Under the pieces are notes generated by a model that saw only the letters and a program-made list of their open reading frames with translations, did no database searches and was not told where the DNA came from. Source: a bacterium (GTDB lineage Bacteria; Gemmatimonadota; Glassbacteria; GWA2-58-10). Taken from it: a stretch of DNA of 35,468 nt. Below, in pieces: positions 21,837 through 29,819 of the stretch; the first letter of the stretch is position 1, and every line of letters begins with the position of its first letter. The stretch lies in contig JAJFUG010000145.1 in assembly GCA_021372515.1 (NCBI GenBank), forward strand, positions 1 through 35,468. Direction: 5' to 3'. Made by a program: the position numbers and the translations under genes.

Positions 21837-24200
21837 ATGGCAAGAATCACGAGTAAAAAGATAATCGCACCCAACACGGTCAGCCTGGAAATACTCTCCC
21901 CCAAAATCGCCCGCAAGAGAAAAGCCGGACAGTTCGTGATCCTGCGCGCCCGCGAGCAGGCCGAGCGCATCCCGCTCACCATAGCCGCCAGCGACCCGCA
22001 GCGCGGCACCATCCGCGTGATATTCCAGATGGTCGGCCATTCGACCCTGGAGCTGGGCCAGTTGCCCGAGGGCGGCGAGGTCTGGGATGTCGCCGGGCCG
22101 CTGGGCCAGCCCACGCATATCGAGAAAGTGGGCGCCGTGGCCGCGGTGGGCGGCGGCATCGGCGTGGCCGTGGCCCTGCCCATCGCCCGGGCCATGCGCG
22201 AGGCCGGCAACCGGGTGATCGGCGTTATCGGAGCGCGCACCAAAGAGCTGTTGATCCTGGAAGAGGAGATGCGCCAGGCCTGCGATGAGCTGCATGTCAC
22301 CACGGATGACGGTTCCTACGGACGGCACGGGTTTGTGACCCAGGTGCTGGACGAGGTGCTGAGCGCCGGCAACCCGGTCGGGCAGGTGCTGGCGATAGGA
22401 CCTGCGCCCATGATGCGCGCGGTGTGCGACCTGACCCGTGAGAGGGGCGTGCGCACCCTGGTCAGCCTCAACCCGATCATGATCGACGGGACCGGGATGT
22501 GCGGCGGCTGCCGGGTCTCGGTGGGGGGCGAGACGCGTTTCGCCTGCGTGGACGGGCCGGAGTTCGATGGGCACCAGGTGGACTGGGACACCCTGGTCAA
22601 CCGTCAGCGCATGTACATCGGCCAGGAGCGGGAGGCGCGCGAACAGTTCGCCGAACGCCACCCCTCGCCGGAGGATCCCTGCCGTCTGGAAGCCCAGATC
22701 GACTCCCTGCCCGCGGAGCAGGCGACCGCGCCGGCTGCCCACGAGCCGTCATCGGCCCCGAACGCCAAGCCCTGGGAGCTGCCCCGTCAGCCCATGCCCG
22801 AGCAGCCCCCGGCCGAGCGGATCAGGAACTTCCGCGAGGTCCCGCACGGTTACACGCCGCTGCAGGCCGTGGCCGAGGCCCGCCGCTGCATGCAGTGCAG
22901 GAAAGCCTCGTGCAGTGTGGGAAAGCTGAACCGCGAAACCGGCGCGGTCGAGGGCGGCTGCCCGGTCGAGGTGGACATCCCGGCCTTCATCGGCCTGATA
23001 GCACAGGGCGATTTCCAGGGCGCGGCCCGGAAAATAAAGGAAAAGAACCTTCTGCCGGCGATCTGCGGACGGGTCTGCCCGCAGGAGGAGCAGTGCGAGC
23101 TGTTCTGCACGGTGGGGGTCAAGGGCGAGCCGATAGCGATCGGTCGCCTGGAGCGTTTCGCCGCCGACTGGGAGCGCAGCTCCGGCCAGGTGGAGCTTCC
23201 GCCTGTCGCCGCTCCCACCGGGCACAGGGTGGCGGTGGTCGGCTCGGGCCCGGCCGGCCTTACCGTGGCCGGCGACCTGGTGCGCCAGGGACACGCGGTC
23301 ACGGTGTTCGAGGCCCTGCACCGCGGCGGCGGAGTTCTGGTCTACGGCATCCCGGAGTTCCGCCTGCCCAAGGAGATCGTGCGCCGCGAGATACAGTTCC
23401 TGGAGCGCCTGGGCGTTAAGTTCGAATACAATTCGGTTGTCGGCAAGCTGGACACCATAGACGAGCTGCTGGGCGAGGGCGGCTACGACGCCGTGTTCGT
23501 GGGTTCCGGAGCCGGGGCGCCCATGTTCCTGGGCATCCCGGGCGAGAACCTCAACGGCGTGTACAGCGCCAATGAGTACCTCACCCGCTCCAACCTGATG
23601 AAAGCCTTCGACTCTGTCTACGACACGCCCATCGCGCTCTCGCGCCGGGTGGCCGTGGTGGGCGGCGGCAACGTGGCCATGGATGCGGCGCGCACCGCGC
23701 TGCGCCTGGGAGCCGAGAAAGTCTCGATAATCTACCGCCGCTCGCGCAAGGAGATGCCGGCCCGGATCGAGGAAATCCACCACGCCGAGCAGGAGGGTAT
23801 CGAGTTCAGCCTGCTCTGCAACCCGGTGCGGGTGCTGGATGACGGCAAGGGCTGGGTGAGCGGCCTGGAGTGCCTGCGCATGGAGCTGGGCGAGCCGGAT
23901 GAGTCCGGGCGGCGGAGGCCGGTGGCGGTGCCGGGCTCGGAGTTCGTGGTCCCGGCGGACACGCTGGTGGTGGCGATAGGAAACGTGCCCAATCCATTGA
24001 TCCCGCAGTCCACGCCCGACCTCAAGCTCGGGCGGCGCGGCACGGTGAGCGCCGACCCGGCCACCGGGGCCACCAGCAAGACAGCAGTGTTCGCCGGGGG
24101 GGACATCGTGACCGGCGCGGCCACGGTGATCCTGGCCATGGGCGCGGGACGCAAGGCCGCCCAGGCCATACACCAGTACCTGGCCGAAAAGAAAAGCTGA
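21837..24200 (+). CDS. Fused NfnA-NfnB type ferredoxin:NADP+ oxidoreductase
   Basis: 787-aa fusion of the two subunits of the NADH-dependent reduced ferredoxin:NADP+ oxidoreductase, a cytosolic electron-bifurcating flavoenzyme. NfnA-like part (1-270): FAD motif RIPLTIA, NAD(P) domain (VGGGIGVA, 104-111) and a [2Fe-2S] site with C222, C225, C237 and likely D217 (DGTGMCGGC ... FACVDGPEFDG). A Pro/Ala-rich linker (about 275-330) leads to an NfnB/GltA-like part: [4Fe-4S] cysteines C351, C354, C359, C375 and C410, C414, C420, C424, FAD motif VVGSGPAG (467-474), and a NADP motif VAVVGGGNVAMDA. The fused form is known in other bacteria, often named as DHODH B subunit/glutamate synthase. The first cluster shows an enlarged gap (359 to 375). 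ATG has GGGAG upstream. Confidence 0.92.
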   Translation: MARITSKKIIAPNTVSLEILSPKIARKRKAGQFVILRAREQAERIPLTIAASDPQRGTIRVIFQMVGHSTLELGQLPEGGEVWDVAGPLGQPTHIEKVGAVAAVGGGIGVAVALPIARAMREAGNRVIGVIGARTKELLILEEEMRQACDELHVTTDDGSYGRHGFVTQVLDEVLSAGNPVGQVLAIGPAPMMRAVCDLTRERGVRTLVSLNPIMIDGTGMCGGCRVSVGGETRFACVDGPEFDGHQVDWDTLVNRQRMYIGQEREAREQFAERHPSPEDPCRLEAQIDSLPAEQATAPAAHEPSSAPNAKPWELPRQPMPEQPPAERIRNFREVPHGYTPLQAVAEARRCMQCRKASCSVGKLNRETGAVEGGCPVEVDIPAFIGLIAQGDFQGAARKIKEKNLLPAICGRVCPQEEQCELFCTVGVKGEPIAIGRLERFAADWERSSGQVELPPVAAPTGHRVAVVGSGPAGLTVAGDLVRQGHAVTVFEALHRGGGVLVYGIPEFRLPKEIVRREIQFLERLGVKFEYNSVVGKLDTIDELLGEGGYDAVFVGSGAGAPMFLGIPGENLNGVYSANEYLTRSNLMKAFDSVYDTPIALSRRVAVVGGGNVAMDAARTALRLGAEKVSIIYRRSRKEMPARIEEIHHAEQEGIEFSLLCNPVRVLDDGKGWVSGLECLRMELGEPDESGRRRPVAVPGSEFVVPADTLVVAIGNVPNPLIPQSTPDLKLGRRGTVSADPATGATSKTAVFAGGDIVTGAATVILAMGAGRKAAQAIHQYLAEKKS

Positions 24201-24232
24201 GCGCCCGGAAAGATCGGCGGATAAACAAATAA

Positions 24233-24263
24233 GCCTCGCGGGGAGTGATTCCCGCGGGGCTTT
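24233..24263. terminator. Bidirectional terminator between nfn and dockerin genes
   Basis: GCCTCGCGGG (24233-24242) pairs with CCCGCGGGGC (24251-24260), one G-T wobble, followed by TTTGTCTT on the plus strand and, on the minus strand, by TTATTTGTTT. It lies between convergent genes and could serve both. Confidence 0.75.
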
Positions 24264-24303
24264 GTCTTAAGACGGCAGCCGCAACCAGGCACCGGGTCCC
24301 GGC

Positions 24304-24954
24304 TCACTTGTGGGACAGGACATTCAGCAGGGCCAGCAGGTCGAACACATCGATACGCCCATCCGCGTTGAAATCGTTCAACCCTCCGCTGTCGTCCCGC
24401 TGTGAGGACAAGGCCCGCAACAGAAATAGAAGGTCGAACACGTCCGCCTTGCCGTTGCCGTCCGAATCGCCGGGGATCGGCGGCACGCCATCGATCCTCA
24501 GCGCGCCGTTCACCCCAAGCGCCGGCAATGGCTGCGCCTGGACATCCACCAGGTTTATCCCCATCAGGCGAAACTGCACCCTCTTGGAATACGCGCCGTC
24601 CTTCACCGCGTATTCGAGAGCGAACAGGGCAGTATCGCCCGGTGCAATCGCCTCGGTAGACAGCTTGTACAGCATCACACGCAGCGTGTCCTTTCGCAGC
24701 GCCCTGGCCACGGTCCAGCCGCTGACCGCGCTCAACCCTTTGACTTCCAGAAAAGTCAGATCGGCGCCCGGCACGGGCACCAGGTCGAACTGGACGCTGC
24801 GCACGGGTTGATCGTTTTTCAGGCTGAGGCGCAGGGTCGCCGTGTCGCCGGCGTCCACGCTCGGGCTGTCGAGATACAGGCTGTTCTGCGCCTGCACTGC
24901 TCCACATACGATCAGAAGCAATCCACTCAGGATAGCTTTGATCTTATATACCAT
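24304..24954 (-). CDS. Secreted cohesin-like/dockerin protein
   Basis: 216-aa secreted protein. A signal peptide (1-22, LSGLLLIVCGAVQAQ) is followed by a beta-rich domain (about 25-155) with the pattern of cohesin-type modules (VDAGDTATLRLSLKNDQPVRSVQFDL) and a C-terminal type I dockerin with two calcium-binding loops, DSDGNGKADVFDLLFLLRAL and DFNADGRIDVFDLLALLNVL. In cellulosomal bacteria dockerins bind cohesins on scaffolds; in FCB-type genomes such modules occur in many secreted proteins of unknown role. ATG at 24954 has GAGGTAAAG upstream. It lies downstream of a larger dockerin protein in the same direction, with a hairpin in the gap. Confidence 0.8.
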   Translation of the reverse strand: MVYKIKAILSGLLLIVCGAVQAQNSLYLDSPSVDAGDTATLRLSLKNDQPVRSVQFDLVPVPGADLTFLEVKGLSAVSGWTVARALRKDTLRVMLYKLSTEAIAPGDTALFALEYAVKDGAYSKRVQFRLMGINLVDVQAQPLPALGVNGALRIDGVPPIPGDSDGNGKADVFDLLFLLRALSSQRDDSGGLNDFNADGRIDVFDLLALLNVLSHK

Positions 24955-24966
24955 CTTTACCTCGCC

Positions 24967-24999
24967 CGCGGGAGGAGGAGCCAGGCTTCCCCTCCCGCG
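24967..24999 (-). promoter_or_regulatory. Inter-gene stem-loop between two dockerin genes
   Basis: CGCGGGAGG (24967-24975) pairs perfectly with CCTCCCGCG (24991-24999), 15-base loop. No T-run follows on the minus strand. The stem ends a few bases before the GAGG ribosome-binding site of the downstream gene, so it may tune its translation or protect the upstream mRNA. Confidence 0.45.
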
Positions 25000-25026
25000 T
25001 CAAACATCGTTTAAGGGTTGGATAAC

Positions 25027-27915
25027 CTATTTCAGCAGGACCATCTTGCGGGTCTGGGTGAAATCGCCGGCCCGCAGACGGTACATGTACACGCCGCTGG
25101 CCACCTTGCCGCCACGGCTGTCCGTGCCGTCCCAGAACACGGAGTACGTGCCAGCCGGGCGCAGATCATCCACCAGGGTGGTGACCAGACGGCCCCGCAG
25201 GTCGAACACCTCCAGGCGGACCTGGACCTCACGGCCATCGGGCACCTGGTAGCTGATCGTGGTCGAGGGATTGAACGGGTTGGGACTGTTCTGCGCCAGG
25301 GCGAAAGCCTTGGGCAGACTGGCCGCCATCCCGGCGGAGGCCATCATCAGCGAGACCTGCTCGATCTTCTGCGGCTCCACGCCCAGGGCCTTGAGCCCGC
25401 TCAGCAGGGTCTTGACCTCCTCGGCCGACATGTCCACCGGCAGATCGCCGGCCGCGGCCAGCAGCGTGCCGCCGGTCCCCAGGATCAGGTTAACGCAAAG
25501 TGTCACATCGTTGTTATTGATCAGACCGTCGTTGTTGATGTCCGCGCAATCCCGTTGTTCATCAGTGGGCGACTGGGTGCCCAGCGCGAACTTGACGATC
25601 AGGGCCAGGTCCAGGACATTCACGCGGCCGTCATTGTTCACATCGCCGGGCATCTCGCAGCCGGCCACCACTATCCGGCCGCTGCCGAGGGTGAACCCCA
25701 CCGAGTCCAGGGAGCCGTCGGCGATCAGCACGTGGCTCAGGCTGAGGGTGATCGTGTCGTGGCGGACCGCGTTTCCGGTCAGGGCGTAGGAAAGGGTGAG
25801 GATATTCCCGCTGCCCGAGGCGATTGTTCCGCCGGAGCCCTCGTAAAACACGACAAACCGTCCACCGCCCGTGGCCGTGGAATCGACCACGCTCCAGCCG
25901 CTCGTGCGGCCGGTGGTGACAGCGTCCAGGAACATGACCTTGTCCGCGGGGCTGGCGCTGACCACGAACTGGCCCACCGACACCGCGGTGCCGGTGTTGT
26001 CCATGAACAGGCCGACCTGGGCGGTCTCGCCCAGGCGCACTGTGGCAGTGTCCGGCTTGAACAGCCACTGTTTGCCGCTGCCGGCCAGCGGCACGGCCAG
26101 GCTGTCCTCATCGCTGTCGTTGCTCAGGATGCAGAGCAGGGCGTTCTGCGCGCCGTGGGCGGTGGGGCTGAAAGCCAGGGCCACTTTCAGGCTGTCCCCG
26201 GCTGCCACCGAGCCGGAGGCGGGGCTGACCGACCAGACCGCCGGGTTGGTGACATAGAGGCTGCTGAGGCTCAGGCTGGCCGTGCCGGTGTTGTGGACGG
26301 TCAGGGTGTCGCGGGCCGTGACGCCCACTGTCACCTCGCCGAAATCGAAAGAAGTGGGCCAGATGGAAATCTCGGGCGCGGGCGTGAATGTGCCCACCCC
26401 TGATAAATATACATTACGAATAATAGATCCGGAGACTACTTTGACTGTATCCAGATACAGCCCTGCGCTCTGCGGAGAAAACTGCACAGTCACCTGGAGT
26501 GAACTATTTGCCGGTACACTTCCCGATCTGGTGCTGACAGTATAGTGCACTCCCTGAGCACAGTAGATTGTGTCGATGGTAAGGGTGGCATCATCGGGGT
26601 TGACTATGTTGAATGTCTTCTGGCTCTGCCCTGATGTCTCCGTAGTGTCACAAACAATAGCCAGGGGATTAACATAAAAAGAAGGCGTCACCATACCGTT
26701 GTTCCTGTAATTGCCCCGCGCCTTAGGCCATCCACCTCCAGCCAGGCCTGTCGACGCAGTAAGGTTTTCTCTGATTGCCATACATCCACCCGAAAGCTCA
26801 TGGCACAGGTAAATCGTACCATCAAAGTCTAAAGATATACCGTAAGTTATAAGATGATATGGGCCGGGCAGATTATAAGTCCACAATAAAGAGTGGCTTG
26901 AAGACGAAAAACAAAACAGTTTGTTACTATGAGAAACATAAAGCGTACCATTGTCACCAATCGTCGGTCCATCGAAACTAGTGACAACCGTGTCGCTGAA
27001 CTGATAAGACCATAGATCGCTCTGCGGAGATGATGGATCTATCGCATGCAGTTTCCTATCGTCCCCAGCAGTGACGTAAATTATTCCGTCGGAGTCCACT
27101 GTAGGTGAGCTGAGCCATTTTGTTCCAAAGCTTCTGGACCAGATTGGGCTGCTCGATCCTTTTGTGTGGTCAAAGGCAAACAATTCACCTGCGATCGTAG
27201 AAATCAAAGCGATACTATCATTTGGAAGGACAACCTCCACTGTGGCACGTGAGGTGGTTGTAAAATTGCCAGTCCATAGCACTGTACCGTTACTCCTATC
27301 CAGCTTAAATACTTTTCCAGGGTTATATAAGGGGTCAGGGTAAGTCGCAACGAATAAATGCCCGTTCCGATCCAGGGAAGGATAACAGTATGCAATACCT
27401 CCAATATTGTACTTTCGCCATTTAGTGCTTCCATCAGGATTAATTGCTACAATCGTAGTGTCCGTAACATAATCGTTTAGGTAGCATGCAAAAAAACAAG
27501 TTCCTTCTTCATCCACGGCGGGCGGCCCGGCGGCATAACCAGTTCCCGGTACAAGCCGCTGCCATTTTTGAGTACCGTTCGAATTATAGCAATAAAGATA
27601 AGGTGAATTAAGATGACTTAAAAAAAGTGACCCGTCTGATCCGATATTTGTATAAAAGCTTTTCGCAATATATGGAGGATCCCAAATTACACTTCCGTCT
27701 TTGCCTAAAGCGTATGTTCTTTCTCCTCCAAAGTACAGGACGCCATCCTCTCCGATTGATGGAGCGAATAAAGCCTGCGTTATGACGCCTTCTGAAGCAT
27801 TTTTAATCCATACCACCTGTGGATTGTACTGAGCTTCCAACTCACCAAACGCCAAGACGCATATGGCGAATAAAGACAGAATGAACATCCCGAAAAATCG
27901 ATTTACGCTTTGCAT
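25027..27915 (-). CDS. Secreted PQQ-like propeller, ASH-like, cohesin-like/dockerin protein with sorting-type tail
   Basis: 962-aa secreted multi-domain protein from ATG 27915, preceded by GAGGA at 6 bases; an in-frame ATG at 27972 lacks this. Order: signal peptide (1-28), PQQ-like beta-propeller (about 35-405, repeated DGxxY and VWxx/LW motifs), ASH-like beta domain (about 410-508), a second ASH-like domain (about 512-612, FGEVTVGVTARDTLTVHNTG), cohesin-like domain (about 618-750), dockerin with two loops (DVNNDGRVNVLDLALIVKFA and DINNDGLINNNDVTLCVNLI), and a C-terminal FlgD-like/sorting domain (about 878-962, NSPNPFNPSTTISY ... SGVYMYRL) typical of FCB secreted proteins. Base composition shifts from A+T-rich in the first half to GC-rich in the second at about 26,400, between the two ASH-like domains. 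Substrate unknown. Confidence 0.85.
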   Translation of the reverse strand: MQSVNRFFGMFILSLFAICVLAFGELEAQYNPQVVWIKNASEGVITQALFAPSIGEDGVLYFGGERTYALGKDGSVIWDPPYIAKSFYTNIGSDGSLFLSHLNSPYLYCYNSNGTQKWQRLVPGTGYAAGPPAVDEEGTCFFACYLNDYVTDTTIVAINPDGSTKWRKYNIGGIAYCYPSLDRNGHLFVATYPDPLYNPGKVFKLDRSNGTVLWTGNFTTTSRATVEVVLPNDSIALISTIAGELFAFDHTKGSSSPIWSRSFGTKWLSSPTVDSDGIIYVTAGDDRKLHAIDPSSPQSDLWSYQFSDTVVTSFDGPTIGDNGTLYVSHSNKLFCFSSSSHSLLWTYNLPGPYHLITYGISLDFDGTIYLCHELSGGCMAIRENLTASTGLAGGGWPKARGNYRNNGMVTPSFYVNPLAIVCDTTETSGQSQKTFNIVNPDDATLTIDTIYCAQGVHYTVSTRSGSVPANSSLQVTVQFSPQSAGLYLDTVKVVSGSIIRNVYLSGVGTFTPAPEISIWPTSFDFGEVTVGVTARDTLTVHNTGTASLSLSSLYVTNPAVWSVSPASGSVAAGDSLKVALAFSPTAHGAQNALLCILSNDSDEDSLAVPLAGSGKQWLFKPDTATVRLGETAQVGLFMDNTGTAVSVGQFVVSASPADKVMFLDAVTTGRTSGWSVVDSTATGGGRFVVFYEGSGGTIASGSGNILTLSYALTGNAVRHDTITLSLSHVLIADGSLDSVGFTLGSGRIVVAGCEMPGDVNNDGRVNVLDLALIVKFALGTQSPTDEQRDCADINNDGLINNNDVTLCVNLILGTGGTLLAAAGDLPVDMSAEEVKTLLSGLKALGVEPQKIEQVSLMMASAGMAASLPKAFALAQNSPNPFNPSTTISYQVPDGREVQVRLEVFDLRGRLVTTLVDDLRPAGTYSVFWDGTDSRGGKVASGVYMYRLRAGDFTQTRKMVLLK

Positions 27916-28200
27916 GGTGTTCCTCACTGTCAGGAGTAGCGCTACAGGCAAAAACATTCTGACCGCACGCAAAAGCCATTATTACAGATATAGTGTCATT
28001 CTTAATGCCCCATGCTTCCTCCTTTCCACGACTGTAAATGTGAAAGCCGAAAAAGCGGCAACCCTTATAACAGACCTGGCGGTAAGATGGGGAATAATCC
28101 TGCGGACGAAACAAACAGGATTATCGGTACGGAATGACTTATGAGACGAGTAAGGGAACACTATGGCAGGCATGGCTCCTCCTTTCCAGGTATGATGTCA

Positions 28201-28236
28201 CCCTGAGTTTTCGAAAAACCCAGGGTTCCATGTGGA
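28201..28236. repeat. Tandem hairpins in leader
   Basis: The stem 28201-28211 pairs with 28215-28225 (two 5-bp blocks CCCTG/CAGGG and GTTTT/AAAAC with one mismatch, loop CGA). It is followed at once by TTCCA-TG-TGGAA (28226-28237), a second perfect hairpin. The first looks like a dispersed palindromic element; only one copy is in the window. Either may shape the leader RNA. Confidence 0.4.
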
Positions 28237-28242
28237 ACAACA

Positions 28243-28259
28243 TTCACCTGGCGGGAGAA
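28243..28259. promoter_or_regulatory. TCACCTGGCG motif, copy 3
   Basis: The 10-base core is at 28244-28253, identical to the two copies before the histidine kinase. On the minus strand it begins nine bases past the TATAAT box, so it covers the expected transcription start and early leader, a classic repressor position. Confidence 0.45.
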
Positions 28260-28267
28260 TACACCTA

Positions 28268-28297
28268 ATTATAAGATTATCGGGATATTAGTGTCAA
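28268..28297 (-). promoter_or_regulatory. Strong predicted promoter of the propeller/dockerin genes
   Basis: Minus strand perfect TTGACA (28297-28292), 18-base spacer, perfect TATAAT (28273-28268). It directs transcription toward the gene starting at 27915 and probably the smaller dockerin gene beyond it. Confidence 0.6.
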
Positions 28298-28450
28298 GAT
28301 ATTTTTCATTAGAAGACTGTTAATTATCTTTCAATAATATCATTTATCACATATTATATCGAATACATAAATCCTAACACTAACTACACTTGCAATCTGA
28401 ATTAACGCCCGCATAACGCCGTCCGCGCCGTGGGGCACGCTCACGTCCAC

Positions 28451-28484
28451 AAAAAAGCCCCGCAGGAATCTCTTCCCGCGGGGC
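28451..28484 (-). terminator. Rho-independent terminator after the UroD-family gene
   Basis: On the minus strand GCCCCGC (28484-28478) pairs with GCGGGGC (28463-28457), followed by TTTTTT (28456-28451). It lies 33 bases past the stop of the methyltransferase gene. Confidence 0.85.
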
Positions 28485-28516
28485 TGCTCGTTGCTTGTTT
28501 CCTATGACCAAATACT

Positions 28517-29719
28517 TCAGTACACCCCCTTCTCCCACGCCGTGTCGAACGCGGCCACGATATTCTCGGGCGGGGTGCCGGCCTGGATGTTGTGGATCGT
28601 GTTGAACACGAACCCGCCGCCAGCGCCGAAAATCTTCACCCGCTCCGCGGCCTGGGCCGCGCAATCCTCCGGCGTGCCCCAGCGCAGCACACCCTGGTTC
28701 TCCACGCCCCCGCCCCAGAAACAGACCCGTCCGCCGTAGGTGTCCTTCAGCCGTTGCGGGTCCATGCCGGCCGCGCTGGTCTGCACCGGGTTTATTATCT
28801 CCACCCCGGCGTCGATCATGTCGCCCAGGAGGTTGAAAATGGAGCCGCAGCAGTGCTGCATGATCTTGAGCCCGGGCGCGGTGCGCTTGATGTGCGCGAT
28901 ATACCTGGCGTAATAAGGCAGGATCAGCTCGCGGTAGAGGCTTGGCGCGGCCATCTCGCCCGACTGCATCCCGAAATCGTCGTTGAACTTGGCGATGTCG
29001 AACGCGCCGCCGGTGGCTTGCCAGTAGAGGTCGAAATTGCGGCACATGCCCTCGACCGCTTTCTCGTTCAGCTCGCGCACATACTCCGGCTCGGTCATCA
29101 GGGTCACCATCCAGTCATCGAACCCACCGTCGCCGGAGCCGAAAAACAACTCCACCTGGGGCAGTTCGCCCACCACGGCGTAACCGGAGCCTCGCCAGAG
29201 CGCGGCCTGGGCCTCCAGGTGACTCAGCTCGGTCTCGGGCAGCTCGGGGATGCTCCAGCGCTCAGGGTCCACATGCGCCGCTCCGGGTCCCTTGACCAGC
29301 TTGTCGAAATAGTAGCCGCCCCGGGGCATGCGGGCCAGCGGCTCGCCGCCGGGCGAGCGGATCAGGAACGAGCCGTCCGGCTCCACCTCCGGCTGAAACG
29401 TGGCGGGCGCCTTGACCCGGGTGCCGTCGCACAGCACCCAGTCGCGCTCGCCCTCCTCCGGCAGGCCGAACGACACCGCGTGCATCCGAAGGGCGACAAC
29501 ATCCGAGTGCATCCGTTCGCGCACCGGCGGCTCGACCTCGGCCAGCATCTGGTAGAGGTCGAACACGTAGGTCCGTCCCCCGCCGATCCCGAGATGTCGC
29601 TTGAGCGCATGGTAGGCCGAGGCCATTATCCCGCTCTGGCGGGTGGCCCCGAAATCGATCGGCAGGCGGTCGGGGGTGCGGTGCTCCACCGCGGCCAGGA
29701 CACGCTCGCGTGAGTTCAT
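28517..29719 (-). CDS. Uroporphyrinogen decarboxylase-family (MtaA/CmuA-like) protein
   Basis: 400-aa protein of the UroD superfamily. It starts with the typical MNSRERVLAAVEHRTPDRLP opening of the branch related to methyltransferases MtaA/CmuA rather than to heme-pathway HemE. The metal-site motif is HCCG (289-292), followed by INPVQ (309-313) and the C-terminal FNTIHNIQAGTPPENIVAA. No corrinoid protein or heme gene is adjacent, so the substrate is unknown. Relatives in metagenomic genomes often sit near sugar or solute uptake genes, as here with a sodium symporter upstream. ATG at 29719 follows GAGGAG at 8 bases. A terminator ends the unit. Confidence 0.85.
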   Translation of the reverse strand: MNSRERVLAAVEHRTPDRLPIDFGATRQSGIMASAYHALKRHLGIGGGRTYVFDLYQMLAEVEPPVRERMHSDVVALRMHAVSFGLPEEGERDWVLCDGTRVKAPATFQPEVEPDGSFLIRSPGGEPLARMPRGGYYFDKLVKGPGAAHVDPERWSIPELPETELSHLEAQAALWRGSGYAVVGELPQVELFFGSGDGGFDDWMVTLMTEPEYVRELNEKAVEGMCRNFDLYWQATGGAFDIAKFNDDFGMQSGEMAAPSLYRELILPYYARYIAHIKRTAPGLKIMQHCCGSIFNLLGDMIDAGVEIINPVQTSAAGMDPQRLKDTYGGRVCFWGGGVENQGVLRWGTPEDCAAQAAERVKIFGAGGGFVFNTIHNIQAGTPPENIVAAFDTAWEKGVY

Positions 29720-29819
29720 CTTCTGTTCTCCTCAGTCTCCGGAATGCGAAATGAAAATACCGGCCGGAAGCGATGCCGGCTCCAGTCAAAGCCGGCTCAA
29801 GCCAACCCGGCCGGGTGAT

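Larger units (their letters stand above)
27916..28516. other. Long non-coding leader of the propeller/dockerin gene
   Basis: About 600 bases with no convincing gene; short frames at 27842-28114 and 27982-28173 lack ribosome-binding sites and familiar sequence. It contains a strong minus-strand promoter (28268-28297), the third TCACCTGGCG motif (28243-28259), two hairpins (28201-28236), an A+T-rich block (28260-28380) and the terminator of the upstream methyltransferase gene (28451-28484). The predicted leader is about 350 bases, long enough for RNA-level control. Confidence 0.5.

Noticed and set aside
21671-21856. 61-codon plus-strand frame before the Nfn fusion gene
   Set aside because: Starts with TTG 23 bases past the only AAGGAG, spans the composition change, and overlaps the well-supported Nfn start.
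27842-28173. Short minus and plus frames upstream of the propeller/dockerin gene
   Set aside because: No ribosome-binding sites or family-like sequence; they lie in the predicted leader RNA.
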